Both the position numbers and the translations under genes were made by a program. This document shows positions 5,704-12,397 of a stretch of 12,397 nucleotides of DNA, one piece after another. The notes below the pieces were generated by a model. It worked only from the letters and a program-made list of their open reading frames with translations. It was not told the DNA's origin and made no database searches. The first letter of the stretch is position 1. Every line of letters starts with the position of its first letter. Source of the stretch: Treponema sp. (GTDB lineage: Bacteria; Spirochaetota; Spirochaetia; Treponematales; Breznakiellaceae); the NCBI GenBank assembly GCA_031275515.1, contig JAISOQ010000021.1, positions 1 to 12,397 on the forward strand, read 5' to 3'.

Positions 5704-7251
5704 TCAGGAGGCTGTCTTTTTACTTCCTGCCCCCATCATGTATTCCCCCACCTCATTGGTGGTGAGAGTGTCCGCAGAGGCTATGTTTTGCAGCTCCCCG
5801 TTGTAGATTACCCCTATGGTATCGGCCAGGCTCATCACCTCGTCAAGCTCCAGGGAAATGAGAAGTATCGCCTTGCCCCGGTCCCGTTCTTCCAGGATCT
5901 GCTTCTGGATGTTTTCGATGGCCCCTATATCAAGACCCCTGGTAGGCTGGACAAAGATGAGGAGGTCCGCATCCAGGGAAATCTCCCTGGCTACAATAGC
6001 CTTCTGCTGATTGCCGCCGCTCATGGACCGGGCAATGGTTTTGCCCCCCTGTCCGCTGCGTATATCATAGCGGAGAATGAGGCTGTCGGCAAAATCCCTA
6101 AAGCCCCCATCGTTGAGCACTCCCTTCAAAGAAAACGGCGGCAGGTAATACCGTTTGATTGCCAGGTTGTCCTGCAAGGTAAAATCCAGGATGAGGCCGT
6201 ATTTCTGCCGGTCTTCGGGAATGTAGGCAAGGCCCGCCTCAACACGCTCCCGTATGCAGGCGGCGGTGATGTCCTTTCCTTTAAGGCGTATCCTCCCCTG
6301 GCTGGACTTTACCAGCCCCGCTATGGCGTCGGCGAGTTCAACCTGGCCGTTCCCCGAAACCCCGGCAATGGCGAAGATCTCCCCGCCCCGGATGGAGAAC
6401 GAAACGTCTTTCACCACTTCAAACCGCCATTCGTTCCGTACCGTGAGTTCCTCCACTTCCAGAACCACATCCCGGAAATTGGGAGGCTTCTTCTCCCGGG
6501 TAAAGGACACTTCCCGGCCAACCATAAGGTTCGCCATTTTTTGGGTTGAAGTATCCGCCACATTCAGAACCTTTATCAGTTTACCCCGGCGTAAAATAGC
6601 GCAGCGATCGGCGATTTTTTTTATTTCTTCAAGTTTATGGGTGATGAGGATGATGGTCTTTCCCTTGTCCCGGAGCTCCTTCATGATCTTCAAAAGGAAT
6701 TCGATCTCCTGAGGGGTAAGCACCGCGGTAGGCTCATCGAAAATCAGAATCTCCGCATTCCGATAGAGCATCTTGAGGATCTCCACCCGCTGCCGGACGG
6801 AAACATTCACCTGCTCGATGCGCACATCCGGATCAACCTCCAGGCCATAGGAATAGGAGAGTTCTTTGATCCTGCGGGATGCCTTTTTAATGTCCACCCA
6901 GGGAAAGACGCCTAAGAACTTCTTTACCGGCTCCATACCCAGGATGATGTTTTCCGCTATGGTATAACTCGGGGCCAGTTTGAAGTGCTGATGAACCATA
7001 CCTATATTGAGGGCCGCCGCATCACTGGAAGACGAAAGGGCGGCTTTTTGTCCCCGGACAAATATTTCCCCTTCGTCACATTCGTACATTCCAAAAAGTA
7101 TACTCATCAGGGTGGATTTACCCGCCCCGTTTTCGCCCAGGAAGGCGAAAATCTCTCCCTTTTTAATGCCGACAGAGACATCGTCGTTGGCTAAAATGCC
7201 GGGAAAACGCTTGGTGATATGCCGCATTTCAACAATGTATTCATCAGCCAT
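5704..7251 (-). CDS. BMP-type ABC importer ATPase with two nucleotide-binding domains (NupO/YufO-like)
   Basis: A 515-residue cytoplasmic protein that drives import with two fused ABC domains. Domain 1 has a full Walker A GENGAGKST (39-47), Q-loop Gln88, Walker B ILIFDEP (168-174, Asp172, Glu173) and switch His205. Its signature region reads VNVSVRQRVEI (148-158), where the family usually has LSVGxQQRVEI, so the signature glycine is Ser151. Domain 2 has the degenerate Walker A typical of this family (GVSGNGQ, 297-303), an intact SGGNQQ signature (411-416), Gln435 in place of the catalytic glutamate and Ser466 in place of the switch histidine. Domain 2 is therefore probably non-hydrolytic, as in RbsA-like proteins. 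GGGAG at 7258-7262 precedes the ATG by six bases. It is second in the operon, 36 bases after the binding-protein gene. Confidence 0.95.
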   Translation of the reverse strand: MADEYIVEMRHITKRFPGILANDDVSVGIKKGEIFAFLGENGAGKSTLMSILFGMYECDEGEIFVRGQKAALSSSSDAAALNIGMVHQHFKLAPSYTIAENIILGMEPVKKFLGVFPWVDIKKASRRIKELSYSYGLEVDPDVRIEQVNVSVRQRVEILKMLYRNAEILIFDEPTAVLTPQEIEFLLKIMKELRDKGKTIILITHKLEEIKKIADRCAILRRGKLIKVLNVADTSTQKMANLMVGREVSFTREKKPPNFRDVVLEVEELTVRNEWRFEVVKDVSFSIRGGEIFAIAGVSGNGQVELADAIAGLVKSSQGRIRLKGKDITAACIRERVEAGLAYIPEDRQKYGLILDFTLQDNLAIKRYYLPPFSLKGVLNDGGFRDFADSLILRYDIRSGQGGKTIARSMSGGNQQKAIVAREISLDADLLIFVQPTRGLDIGAIENIQKQILEERDRGKAILLISLELDEVMSLADTIGVIYNGELQNIASADTLTTNEVGEYMMGAGSKKTAS

Positions 7252-7287
7252 ACCGTTCTCCCGGCTTTTTCTTATCGGAACCGCCGG

Positions 7288-8406
7288 TCACAGACCGGGG
7301 AAGGCGGTTGGTGTGTGGCCGTTGAAATTAGCCGCCGGAACGATACTTCCGGCCTTGAGTTTCCCGTGGGCATCCTGGAGTTTACTCAGGGTGTTGGCCG
7401 AAAGATTATGCCGGCCCTGGACGCTCACAAAACCGGTGGAATCCGTGGAAGCCCCTAACAGATCGTTTTTACCCTTGAACGTCCCGTCCTTGACGGCCTG
7501 AAGCTGTTTGGCGACGTTAGTATGCATCACTTTAAGCGCCGAAGTAAGAATGATGCTGCCGTTCCCCTTCTTGCCATCATCGTACTGATCCGTATCAACG
7601 CCAATGAGGTATACGTTATTGGCTTCCTTGGCAGCGGTGAACACGCCGTTGCCCGATGCTCCGGCGGCTACAAAGAGGACATCCACGCCCTGGGCGATAA
7701 GGGCTTCTCCTACCACTTTGCCGGTAGCCTCATCGGCAAACCCGCCTATGTAGTTGCCCCCCACCGGTTTGCCGGTTACATCGATCCCCGCATAGGAGGG
7801 AATCTCGATATAAACGGCGCTGCCGCCATAGTATTTATTGGCGTAATTCACGCCGCTCATAAAACCGAATTGATAGTTCACGTTGGAGGGGAAGGCCATG
7901 CCGTTGACCACCGCTGCTTTGCCGGTCTTGGTTTCCAGGGCCGCCGTGATTCCGGCGAAGAACCCGCTTTCTTCCTCGTGGAACTGCATGGAGTACACGT
8001 TGCTCAGTTCTATGGTATTGCCCTCGGCGTCTGTGGGGGCGGCATCCACCAGGATCGCCTTGCGGTCGGGATTTTCCCGAAGGATCGCTCCTGCCGGGGC
8101 AAACTGAAAGCCCGGCAGGACCAGCACGTCGTAATCGGCGATTATATCCGCCACCGCCTGGACTACCTTGGCCATGTCCGGTTCCTTAATGGGGGTAACC
8201 GTCGCTTCAGGATTGGCCTTGATGAATTCCAGGATGCCGTTGTAGCAGTCCTGGCCGAAAGAGCCGTCATCCACCCCGGAAGTGGTCACGATGCCCACTT
8301 TAAGCCCGGAAGCCGGGGCCGCCTGCTTGCCGCCCCCGGCATACAGAGGCAGGCCCATACAGAAGGCCAACGCAGCAACGATAGCCCGTTTAAACATAAA
8401 TTTCAT
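7288..8406 (-). CDS. BMP-family substrate-binding protein (TmpC/PnrA-like, probable nucleoside binder)
   Basis: A 372-residue extracytoplasmic solute-binding protein. GAGGAGG lies just upstream of the ATG at 8406. Residues 1-23 form a signal peptide. The only cysteine in it (Cys16, context LAFC) is not in an acceptable lipobox, so cleavage by signal peptidase I near LYA|GGG (21-24) looks more likely than lipidation, unlike the lipoprotein TmpC of T. pallidum. Mature residues 35-52 hold the BMP entry motif SGVDDGSFGQD. In PnrA the corresponding DxSFN motif contributes Asp, Phe and Asn to the nucleoside pocket; here Phe50 is kept but the Asn is Gly51. Asp271 (GVDTDQ) and Lys292 (SALK) probably correspond to the other ribose- and base-contacting residues. 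It is first in the operon, directly behind a good promoter. Purine nucleosides are the likely ligand by family; the Gly51 change leaves room for another. Confidence 0.93.
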   Translation of the reverse strand: MKFMFKRAIVAALAFCMGLPLYAGGGKQAAPASGLKVGIVTTSGVDDGSFGQDCYNGILEFIKANPEATVTPIKEPDMAKVVQAVADIIADYDVLVLPGFQFAPAGAILRENPDRKAILVDAAPTDAEGNTIELSNVYSMQFHEEESGFFAGITAALETKTGKAAVVNGMAFPSNVNYQFGFMSGVNYANKYYGGSAVYIEIPSYAGIDVTGKPVGGNYIGGFADEATGKVVGEALIAQGVDVLFVAAGASGNGVFTAAKEANNVYLIGVDTDQYDDGKKGNGSIILTSALKVMHTNVAKQLQAVKDGTFKGKNDLLGASTDSTGFVSVQGRHNLSANTLSKLQDAHGKLKAGSIVPAANFNGHTPTAFPGL

Positions 8407-8436
8407 TTTTCCTCCTCATAAAGATATAATGTTATT

Positions 8437-8465
8437 ATTCTAACCTGGTAACCGGCAAATGTCAA
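8437..8465 (-). promoter_or_regulatory. Sigma-70-type promoter of the BMP importer operon
   Basis: Read on the minus strand, a perfect TTGACA (8465-8460) is followed after 17 bases by TAGAAT (8442-8437). Transcription should start near 8430, giving a leader of about 24 bases that contains GAGGAGG before the ATG at 8406. The leader is too short for a riboswitch. No operator palindrome is clear around it. The -10 box overlaps the TAG stop of the small broken frame upstream. Confidence 0.7.
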
Positions 8466-8752
8466 TTTTAACCGGGAGAGGCTGCAGGGCAATATGGTTG
8501 TCCGTACCGGTCAGCCAATAGAGGTCCCGGTCGCCCAGGCTGAGATCGTATCCCTGCATTCCAAGGTTCTTGCGGAGTTCTATCAGGCTGGCCCGCACTT
8601 CAAGGATACGGTCCCGGCTGTTCCCGCCGCATGGTTTGTATTTACGTCTGATACCGGGATATTTCATCAATTCGGCTGATAAACAGGTTGGTTTCAGATA
8701 ACAGCTTCCAAACATCACCGAAATGATCAGAAACGAGTTCCGTTATTTTCAT
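8440..8752 (-). pseudogene. Small unrecognised coding remnant, apparently frameshifted
   Basis: I do not recognise this family. An ATG at 8752 opens a 36-codon frame (MKITELVSDHFGDVWKLLSE... ending ISRYQT, TAA at 8642-8644). A second minus-strand frame then runs without a stop to TAG at 8440-8442 and reads like protein with GC-rich third positions (for example RDRILEVRASLIELRKNLG, then GYDLSLGDRDLYWL). Joined by one frameshift near 8640 they would give a protein of about 100 residues. Alternatively the second frame alone, from GTG 8718, is an intact 92-residue gene, but its first 30 residues are cysteine-rich and unlike the rest. No Shine-Dalgarno site precedes either start; TATAAT (8767-8762) lies nine bases before the ATG. 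The 3' end overlaps the importer promoter. Confidence 0.35.
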
Positions 8753-8932
8753 ATCGATATTATTATAATACTACTACGAAAGGGGCGTTTTGCCTATTCC
8801 CCGGCAGGGCTGGGCGGTAATTCTCAGTTTAACGCTATATATGGAGTGTTGGCCCCAATTCAAGGCTTTTTTCCATATTTAACGTGAGTTCGGCGAAATC
8901 CAAATGTCCGCCGGACTTTAAAGGCGGAATAT
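8753..8932. other. Intergenic stretch with no recognisable gene
   Basis: About 180 bases between the small remnant and the terminator of the surface-protein unit. It holds an AT-rich start with TATAAT (minus strand), a GTCCG/CGGAC palindrome (8906-8916) and a TCCGCC...GGCGGA inverted pair (8907-8927). No open frame of convincing character was found on either strand. Confidence 0.5.
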
Positions 8933-8976
8933 AAAAAAAGGGCAGCCCGGAAAGATCGCATCCTACCGGGCTGCCC
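8933..8976 (-). terminator. Rho-independent terminator of the surface-protein unit
   Basis: On the minus strand a perfect 11-base stem GGGCAGCCCGG (8976-8966) / CCGGGCTGCCC (8950-8940) with a 15-base loop is followed at once by seven U residues (8939-8933). It starts 44 bases after the stop codon of the Fn3 lipoprotein gene and should end the transcript. Confidence 0.93.
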
Positions 8977-8990
8977 GCCGCTCAACAGGG

Positions 8991-9008
8991 CCTTTCAATC
9001 ATGAAAGG
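8991..9008 (-). other. Small stem-loop just after the Fn3 lipoprotein stop codon
   Basis: CCTTTCA (8991-8997) and TGAAAGG (9002-9008) form a perfect seven-base stem with a four-base loop, between the stop codon and the main terminator. It could protect the 3' end of the mRNA. No U-run follows. Confidence 0.4.
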
Positions 9009-9020
9009 GCTGTAGCTGCG

Positions 9021-11510
9021 TTAATAACGCTGCAACTCAACATCATAGCTGCCGATATCAGCATACGGATTCTCACCGCTAACCGCTATAATCAGCTCGT
9101 CGCCGGAGGAAAGGTTTATCTCCCCGGAGTCGCCGTAACCATATAAGCAGGTGTAGAAAGAACCGTTTTTATATAAGTAAAGTCTCATATCACCATAACC
9201 ATCCCTGTAGCTATAGGTATAGTCCCTAAAATAGACCCCATAGAGCGCTCCGCTCTGTGCAGTGAACCGGTAATAATCGACTTCCCAGCTGCTATCAATA
9301 GACCTATAGAGAGTGCCAGAATATTGGGAAATCTCTTCCGTCCCCCAAATGCCTACCGGAGATGTGGCGGTGGAAAGCTCGCTGTCCGCATTGTCGTAAT
9401 AACTCTTTGCGACTACCTGGTAGGTATAGGAGGTATTTGCCTTTACTGCACTGTCGTAGTAGTAGGTATTCCACATGGGGGAGCTATTGATCTTTTGCCC
9501 ATCACGGTAAACATCGTAGTACCCATTCCCAGTGTAAACCGGATTCCAGGAAACTTTTACGAGACCATTAGACAATTCATCCGCCGGTGTCCTTTCAGCG
9601 GTAACGTCGGTGGGCCTGTCCGTTTTGGTCGCTCCATTGACCTCCGTATAATTTCCAGTGGAGTCATCCGCTCGTATACCCAGTACATAGTAAGTGTATG
9701 AGGTTCCTGCCGACAATCCCGTAACGGTATATGAATTCCCCGTTATGGCAGAGCTGCCGGAAACAAGCACGTAACCTGACTGGTACCTGTACACATTGTA
9801 TCCCTTCGTCGCCCAGGGAGCAAGATCCCAGGTAAGCTTAATGCTTGTGGCAGACAGCGCTTCCGCCCTAATGTTGGATACATCATCCAGGGATACATTA
9901 AAGGGAGGTATGTTGATTCCCGGCTCAACGAGATTCGTTAAATACCGAGAATCAGCCCGGTCCACTTCATAGGAACCGCCTGATGCTGTCTTCAGAATAA
10001 TCTTGAAATAGATTTTCTCGCTTCCATCGGAAGCGGGATCGGTTACATACCCCGCCGGGATGGGAATTGACCAGGTGGTAGTACCAGACTCGTTAAGGGT
10101 AGAGGAGCCGGCAATCTTACGCAAGGATAGATCGGATGTTTCCTCCCATGCTTCTATCACGGCCTGGGTGTACTGGCCGGAGCCTGTGCCGGTAACGGTT
10201 GGGAAGTCCTCCCCGTTCAGGTGGAAGAAACTGGCGTTTACCGATACATCCCTATTGGGCATCTCAAAGACAACGGTTCCGTCGGATTCTACATCATAAG
10301 AGGTCCCGGGGACGTTAAGCGTGCGTCCTATAACCCCGGAAGCGGTGGTGAAAGAAGCCAGCTTTAGTCTGACGTCAGTTTTTGCAACCGCATAGATGCT
10401 GCCGGCAATGCTGTTGACGCCGCTGATGCCGCTAATGACCCCGCCGCTGACAGGAGAAACCTGATAGATAGAGGCGTTCAGGTCTATACCGGTAACGCCC
10501 TGTATGTTATCCACATTCCGGGGGATCCAGGGGCTGGTAAGTTCTTCGTTTGCCCCGGATTTTAGCGTAAACCGAAACTCTACCTCCTCCACCGTCCCGG
10601 GGTTTATTTTCTCCGACGGGACAAGGAGTTCCCAGTACCCATTCTCGTCGATGTCAGCCTCCTGGACATTGGCGTCATCACGCTCTTCATAATTATCGAA
10701 GAGTTTAATCTGTACTTTCTTGGGGACATAACCCAAATCCCTCTCTTGAGCATCTATCCGGGCCCAGCCGTTAAAGTATACCTGGGCGCTGAAATCAGCT
10801 TCGGTAAACGTAAATTTCCCCAGGGTCGTCAGATTGGGGTAGATGTATACCGTCTCTTTCGCCGTTGCCTGCAAGACGCCCGAATTATCGCCGGTTATCT
10901 GCCGATGGCTCTTCAAGGTAACAGTCAGATCGTACTTTCCCGGGGGAAGCTGGAGATCCGCCGTTTTCGCCCCGCCGGTCAGAAAGTTTATCTCTACGCT
11001 GCCATTGTTGGGGTTCGTTGCCTTCAACTTCAGCGCAGCTTCGGAGTATCCAAGGATTGCCGGATAAACCACCGCATAGCTGAATGTTCCCGAAACATCC
11101 TCGCCGGTAAGGGGCGACAGGTTAATCTTGACGGACTCGGTTCTGCCGTTTTCCAGCGTTACGTCCGCATCTCCCAAGGCAACGCCCTTATACTCCCCGG
11201 TATAGGCCCAAACGTTCACCGTATACGTTCCCGGTTCCAGGGAGTATTCCCTGGCCGCCGTAAAATCAACCTCATCCTCATCAAGCACTGTGGTAGTAGA
11301 ATCCTGCCGAATGGTAACAGCGTATTTTACGCCGGATAAATCCGTGGGCGCCAGGGTACGGGCATCCAATCCCCCCACCTCGACAACGATCTTCGTGCCG
11401 GAACTTTCGCCCGCCGTGTCCGCGGGATCGTTGAGGGGCGTAAAACACCCGGTCAACGTCAGTAATAACGCAAGTAAGCCTGCGCCAATAATTCGTACTT
11501 TGTTTTTCAT
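9021..11510 (-). CDS. Lipoprotein with repeated Ig-like modules, two fibronectin type III domains and a PPC-like C-terminus
   Basis: An 829-residue envelope protein. The start is the ATG at 11510: AAGGAGGA (11525-11518) is correctly spaced, and a lipoprotein signal follows directly, with a hydrophobic core and lipobox LTGC (Cys22). The upstream ATG at 11534 would add eight residues and overlap the preceding gene. Residues about 35-240 hold two beta-rich modules with EPGTYTVNVWAY and PPGKYDLTVTL motifs, as in carboxypeptidase-regulatory-like folds. Around 365-450 an FEMPNRDVSVNASF motif recalls InlB/Big repeats. Fn3 domains span about 541-631 and 632-719 (SIKLTWD, GYNVYR, SYTYYV; VKVSWNP, YYDVYRDG). 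Residues 720-829 form a tyrosine-rich PPC-like domain (DYYRFTA, GDMRLYLYKNG, INLSSGDELIIAVSG). No enzyme motif is seen; a binding or adhesive role in the envelope is likely but unproven. It is the second gene of a unit and ends at a strong terminator. Confidence 0.88.
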   Translation of the reverse strand: MKNKVRIIGAGLLALLLTLTGCFTPLNDPADTAGESSGTKIVVEVGGLDARTLAPTDLSGVKYAVTIRQDSTTTVLDEDEVDFTAAREYSLEPGTYTVNVWAYTGEYKGVALGDADVTLENGRTESVKINLSPLTGEDVSGTFSYAVVYPAILGYSEAALKLKATNPNNGSVEINFLTGGAKTADLQLPPGKYDLTVTLKSHRQITGDNSGVLQATAKETVYIYPNLTTLGKFTFTEADFSAQVYFNGWARIDAQERDLGYVPKKVQIKLFDNYEERDDANVQEADIDENGYWELLVPSEKINPGTVEEVEFRFTLKSGANEELTSPWIPRNVDNIQGVTGIDLNASIYQVSPVSGGVISGISGVNSIAGSIYAVAKTDVRLKLASFTTASGVIGRTLNVPGTSYDVESDGTVVFEMPNRDVSVNASFFHLNGEDFPTVTGTGSGQYTQAVIEAWEETSDLSLRKIAGSSTLNESGTTTWSIPIPAGYVTDPASDGSEKIYFKIILKTASGGSYEVDRADSRYLTNLVEPGINIPPFNVSLDDVSNIRAEALSATSIKLTWDLAPWATKGYNVYRYQSGYVLVSGSSAITGNSYTVTGLSAGTSYTYYVLGIRADDSTGNYTEVNGATKTDRPTDVTAERTPADELSNGLVKVSWNPVYTGNGYYDVYRDGQKINSSPMWNTYYYDSAVKANTSYTYQVVAKSYYDNADSELSTATSPVGIWGTEEISQYSGTLYRSIDSSWEVDYYRFTAQSGALYGVYFRDYTYSYRDGYGDMRLYLYKNGSFYTCLYGYGDSGEINLSSGDELIIAVSGENPYADIGSYDVELQRY

Positions 11511-11517
11511 AAATACG

Positions 11518-11525
11518 TCCTCCTT
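11518..11525 (-). promoter_or_regulatory. Ribosome-binding site overlapping the upstream stop codon
   Basis: On the minus strand AAGGAGGA lies seven bases before the ATG at 11510. Its first two bases are part of the TAA stop (11526-11524) of the Big_3 gene. This fixes the start of the lipoprotein gene and suggests that ribosomes finishing the first gene re-initiate on the second. Confidence 0.8.
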
Positions 11526-12397
11526 ATCGTTCAACTATGAACGTAATAGCCGCTGAATACTCCACCTCGTCTTTTACGCCGACAAAGGTTACCCGGTGGG
11601 GTATGTTCAAGGTATAGTCACCGGCTTTTATGGTTATAATGTTGCTGCCGGAGTGCTTCTCCTCGTTGTCTATATACCACTTGCCTGTATCGTCGTATAC
11701 TTGGGATCCGCTGCCCGCGCTGATAACAATTTCTTTGGGCAGACCATTATTTCCCAGCCATGACAGTTTGAAATCAGGATCGCCTTCTTTGTCTTTTGCC
11801 GGCAGGCCGTAGATCACCGGCTGCTTATCCGCATCATTCGGCCAGCTGATAGTTATGGAAGGGGTTCCGGCTTGCGGTTCCGTCTCGACGTATACGGTGA
11901 AAACCCTGGTCTTCCCCTCCAGAGAAAGTACAAGCTTCTGACTTCCCGTTTTCGTGGCCTCATAACCGCTTACATCGTCAGAGGTTATCACCAGGGTTTT
12001 GGTTGAACCGTCAGAGTACGTGCCTGTCGCCACAATACCCGCCGGGTCAAACGCTTCGCCGTAGGCGTAGTTTCTCAGTACCTCTACGTTATTGATGGAT
12101 TCCAGCGTTACCTCCGCCTCGACGAATACGGTGAAGACCGCAGTCTTCCCGTCCCTGGAAAGCAGAAGATTTTGGCTTCCCGGCTTTGCGGGATCATAAC
12201 CGGTTACTTCCGCAGAGGTTATCACCAGGGTTTGGGTTGAACCGTCAGAGTATACGCCTGTTGCTACAATACCCTTCGCCGGGTCAAACGCTTCGCCGTA
12301 GGCGTAGGTTTCTTTCAGCACATCTACCCTGATGGATCCCAGCGTTGGCTCCCGTTCCGTGAATACGCTCAGCAAATAGGTCCGGGTAACTCCGCTC
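11524..12397 (-). CDS. Tandem bacterial Ig-like (Big_3) repeat protein, 5' end outside the window
   Basis: The frame stays open to the window edge, so the true start and probably a signal peptide lie beyond 12397; a TTG at 12375 is not a credible start. The visible 291 codons begin with what looks like the tail of an earlier module (GVTRTYLLSVFTE), then two Big_3 modules of 78 and 77 residues sharing AYGEAFDP, GIVATGxYSDGST, LVIT and the closing FTVxVE. The last 120 residues (from AGTPSITISW) form a different C-terminal domain, with GDPDFKLSWLGNNG, KWYIDNEE, IKAGDYTLNIPH and a final beta strand VEYSAAITFIVER. This resembles the ends of Treponema surface proteins with Big_3 repeats. Only 13 bases separate it from the Fn3 lipoprotein gene, so the two form one unit. 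An envelope role is inferred; no catalytic motif is seen. Confidence 0.85.
   Translation of the reverse strand, partial: SGVTRTYLLSVFTEREPTLGSIRVDVLKETYAYGEAFDPAKGIVATGVYSDGSTQTLVITSAEVTGYDPAKPGSQNLLLSRDGKTAVFTVFVEAEVTLESINNVEVLRNYAYGEAFDPAGIVATGTYSDGSTKTLVITSDDVSGYEATKTGSQKLVLSLEGKTRVFTVYVETEPQAGTPSITISWPNDADKQPVIYGLPAKDKEGDPDFKLSWLGNNGLPKEIVISAGSGSQVYDDTGKWYIDNEEKHSGSNIITIKAGDYTLNIPHRVTFVGVKDEVEYSAAITFIVER
11878..12108 (-). repeat. Big_3 repeat unit 2 (77 codons)
   Basis: The second of two direct coding repeats, from TLESIN to VETE. It is close to unit 1 in DNA as well as protein; a 31-base block at 12040-12070 is identical to 12277-12307. Confidence 0.85.
12112..12345 (-). repeat. Big_3 repeat unit 1 (78 codons)
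   Basis: The first of two direct coding repeats, from TLGSIR to VEAE, one codon away from unit 2. It differs from unit 2 by one extra lysine codon (FDPAKGIV against FDPAGIV) and scattered substitutions. The DNA identity suggests recent duplication or gene conversion. Confidence 0.85.

Noticed and set aside
7522..8421. Plus-strand frame of 299 codons opposite the binding-protein gene
   Set aside because: It is antisense to a clear BMP protein and also covers that gene's ribosome site; its His/Gly-rich translation resembles nothing.
8407..8436. Riboswitch in the importer leader
   Set aside because: The predicted leader is only about 24 bases and is mostly ribosome-binding site.
11511..11534. 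Earlier ATG for the Fn3 lipoprotein
   Set aside because: It has no ribosome site, would put eight polar residues before the signal peptide, and overlaps the upstream gene; the ATG at 11510 has an ideal Shine-Dalgarno site.
11878..12345. CRISPR-like repeat array
   Set aside because: The repeats are long, in frame, protein-coding and contiguous, without spacers.
12373..12375. TTG as the start of the Big_3 gene
   Set aside because: The frame continues open to the window edge, the sequence before and after looks like the end of another module, and no signal peptide follows.

Overview
The window looks like a chromosomal stretch of a GC-rich (about 54%) spirochaete, most likely a termite-gut type Treponema or relative. 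The inference rests on a TmpC/PnrA-style BMP transporter operon, a binding protein with the 'YAGGGK' processing region seen in many Treponema proteins, and a pair of low-complexity Ig-like/Fn3 surface proteins of the kind abundant in gut treponemes. No tRNA, rRNA, CRISPR array, transposase or replication origin was seen.

Layout. (1) 112-1804, plus strand: a two-gene unit with a 23-bp overlap, an ankyrin-repeat protein with a possible TIR-like N-terminus followed by a zinc-binding sirtuin deacetylase. (2) 1920-2702, plus: a TrmJ-type tRNA ribose methyltransferase, possibly on a leaderless transcript. (3) 2699-3361, minus: a MobA/MocA-like nucleotidyltransferase, convergent with trmJ and sharing the four bases TTAA for both stop codons. 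(4) 3362-3539: a non-coding gap with two inverted repeats, one of which carries a copy of a short repeat also found after the sirtuin gene. (5) 8406 down to 3540, minus: a complete BMP-family ABC importer operon (binding protein, double ATPase, two permeases) behind a good sigma-70 promoter. It probably imports nucleosides, though one ligand-contact residue and one ATPase signature residue differ from the family norm. (6) 8440-8752, minus: a short broken-looking reading frame that overlaps the operon promoter, then about 180 bases with nothing recognisable. (7) 12397 down to 9021, minus: a two-gene surface-protein unit, an Ig-like (Big_3) repeat protein cut by the window edge, then a 829-residue lipoprotein with two Fn3 domains and a PPC-like C-terminus, ended by a strong intrinsic terminator.

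How they work together. The four importer genes form one machine. The two surface-protein genes are translationally coupled and probably act at the cell envelope. The ankyrin/sirtuin pair is the least explained unit. Its partners would both touch NAD+ biology if the TIR-like call is right, but the sirtuin looks like an ordinary deacetylase and the TIR-like domain lacks the usual catalytic glutamate. No clear undescribed system is demonstrated here.
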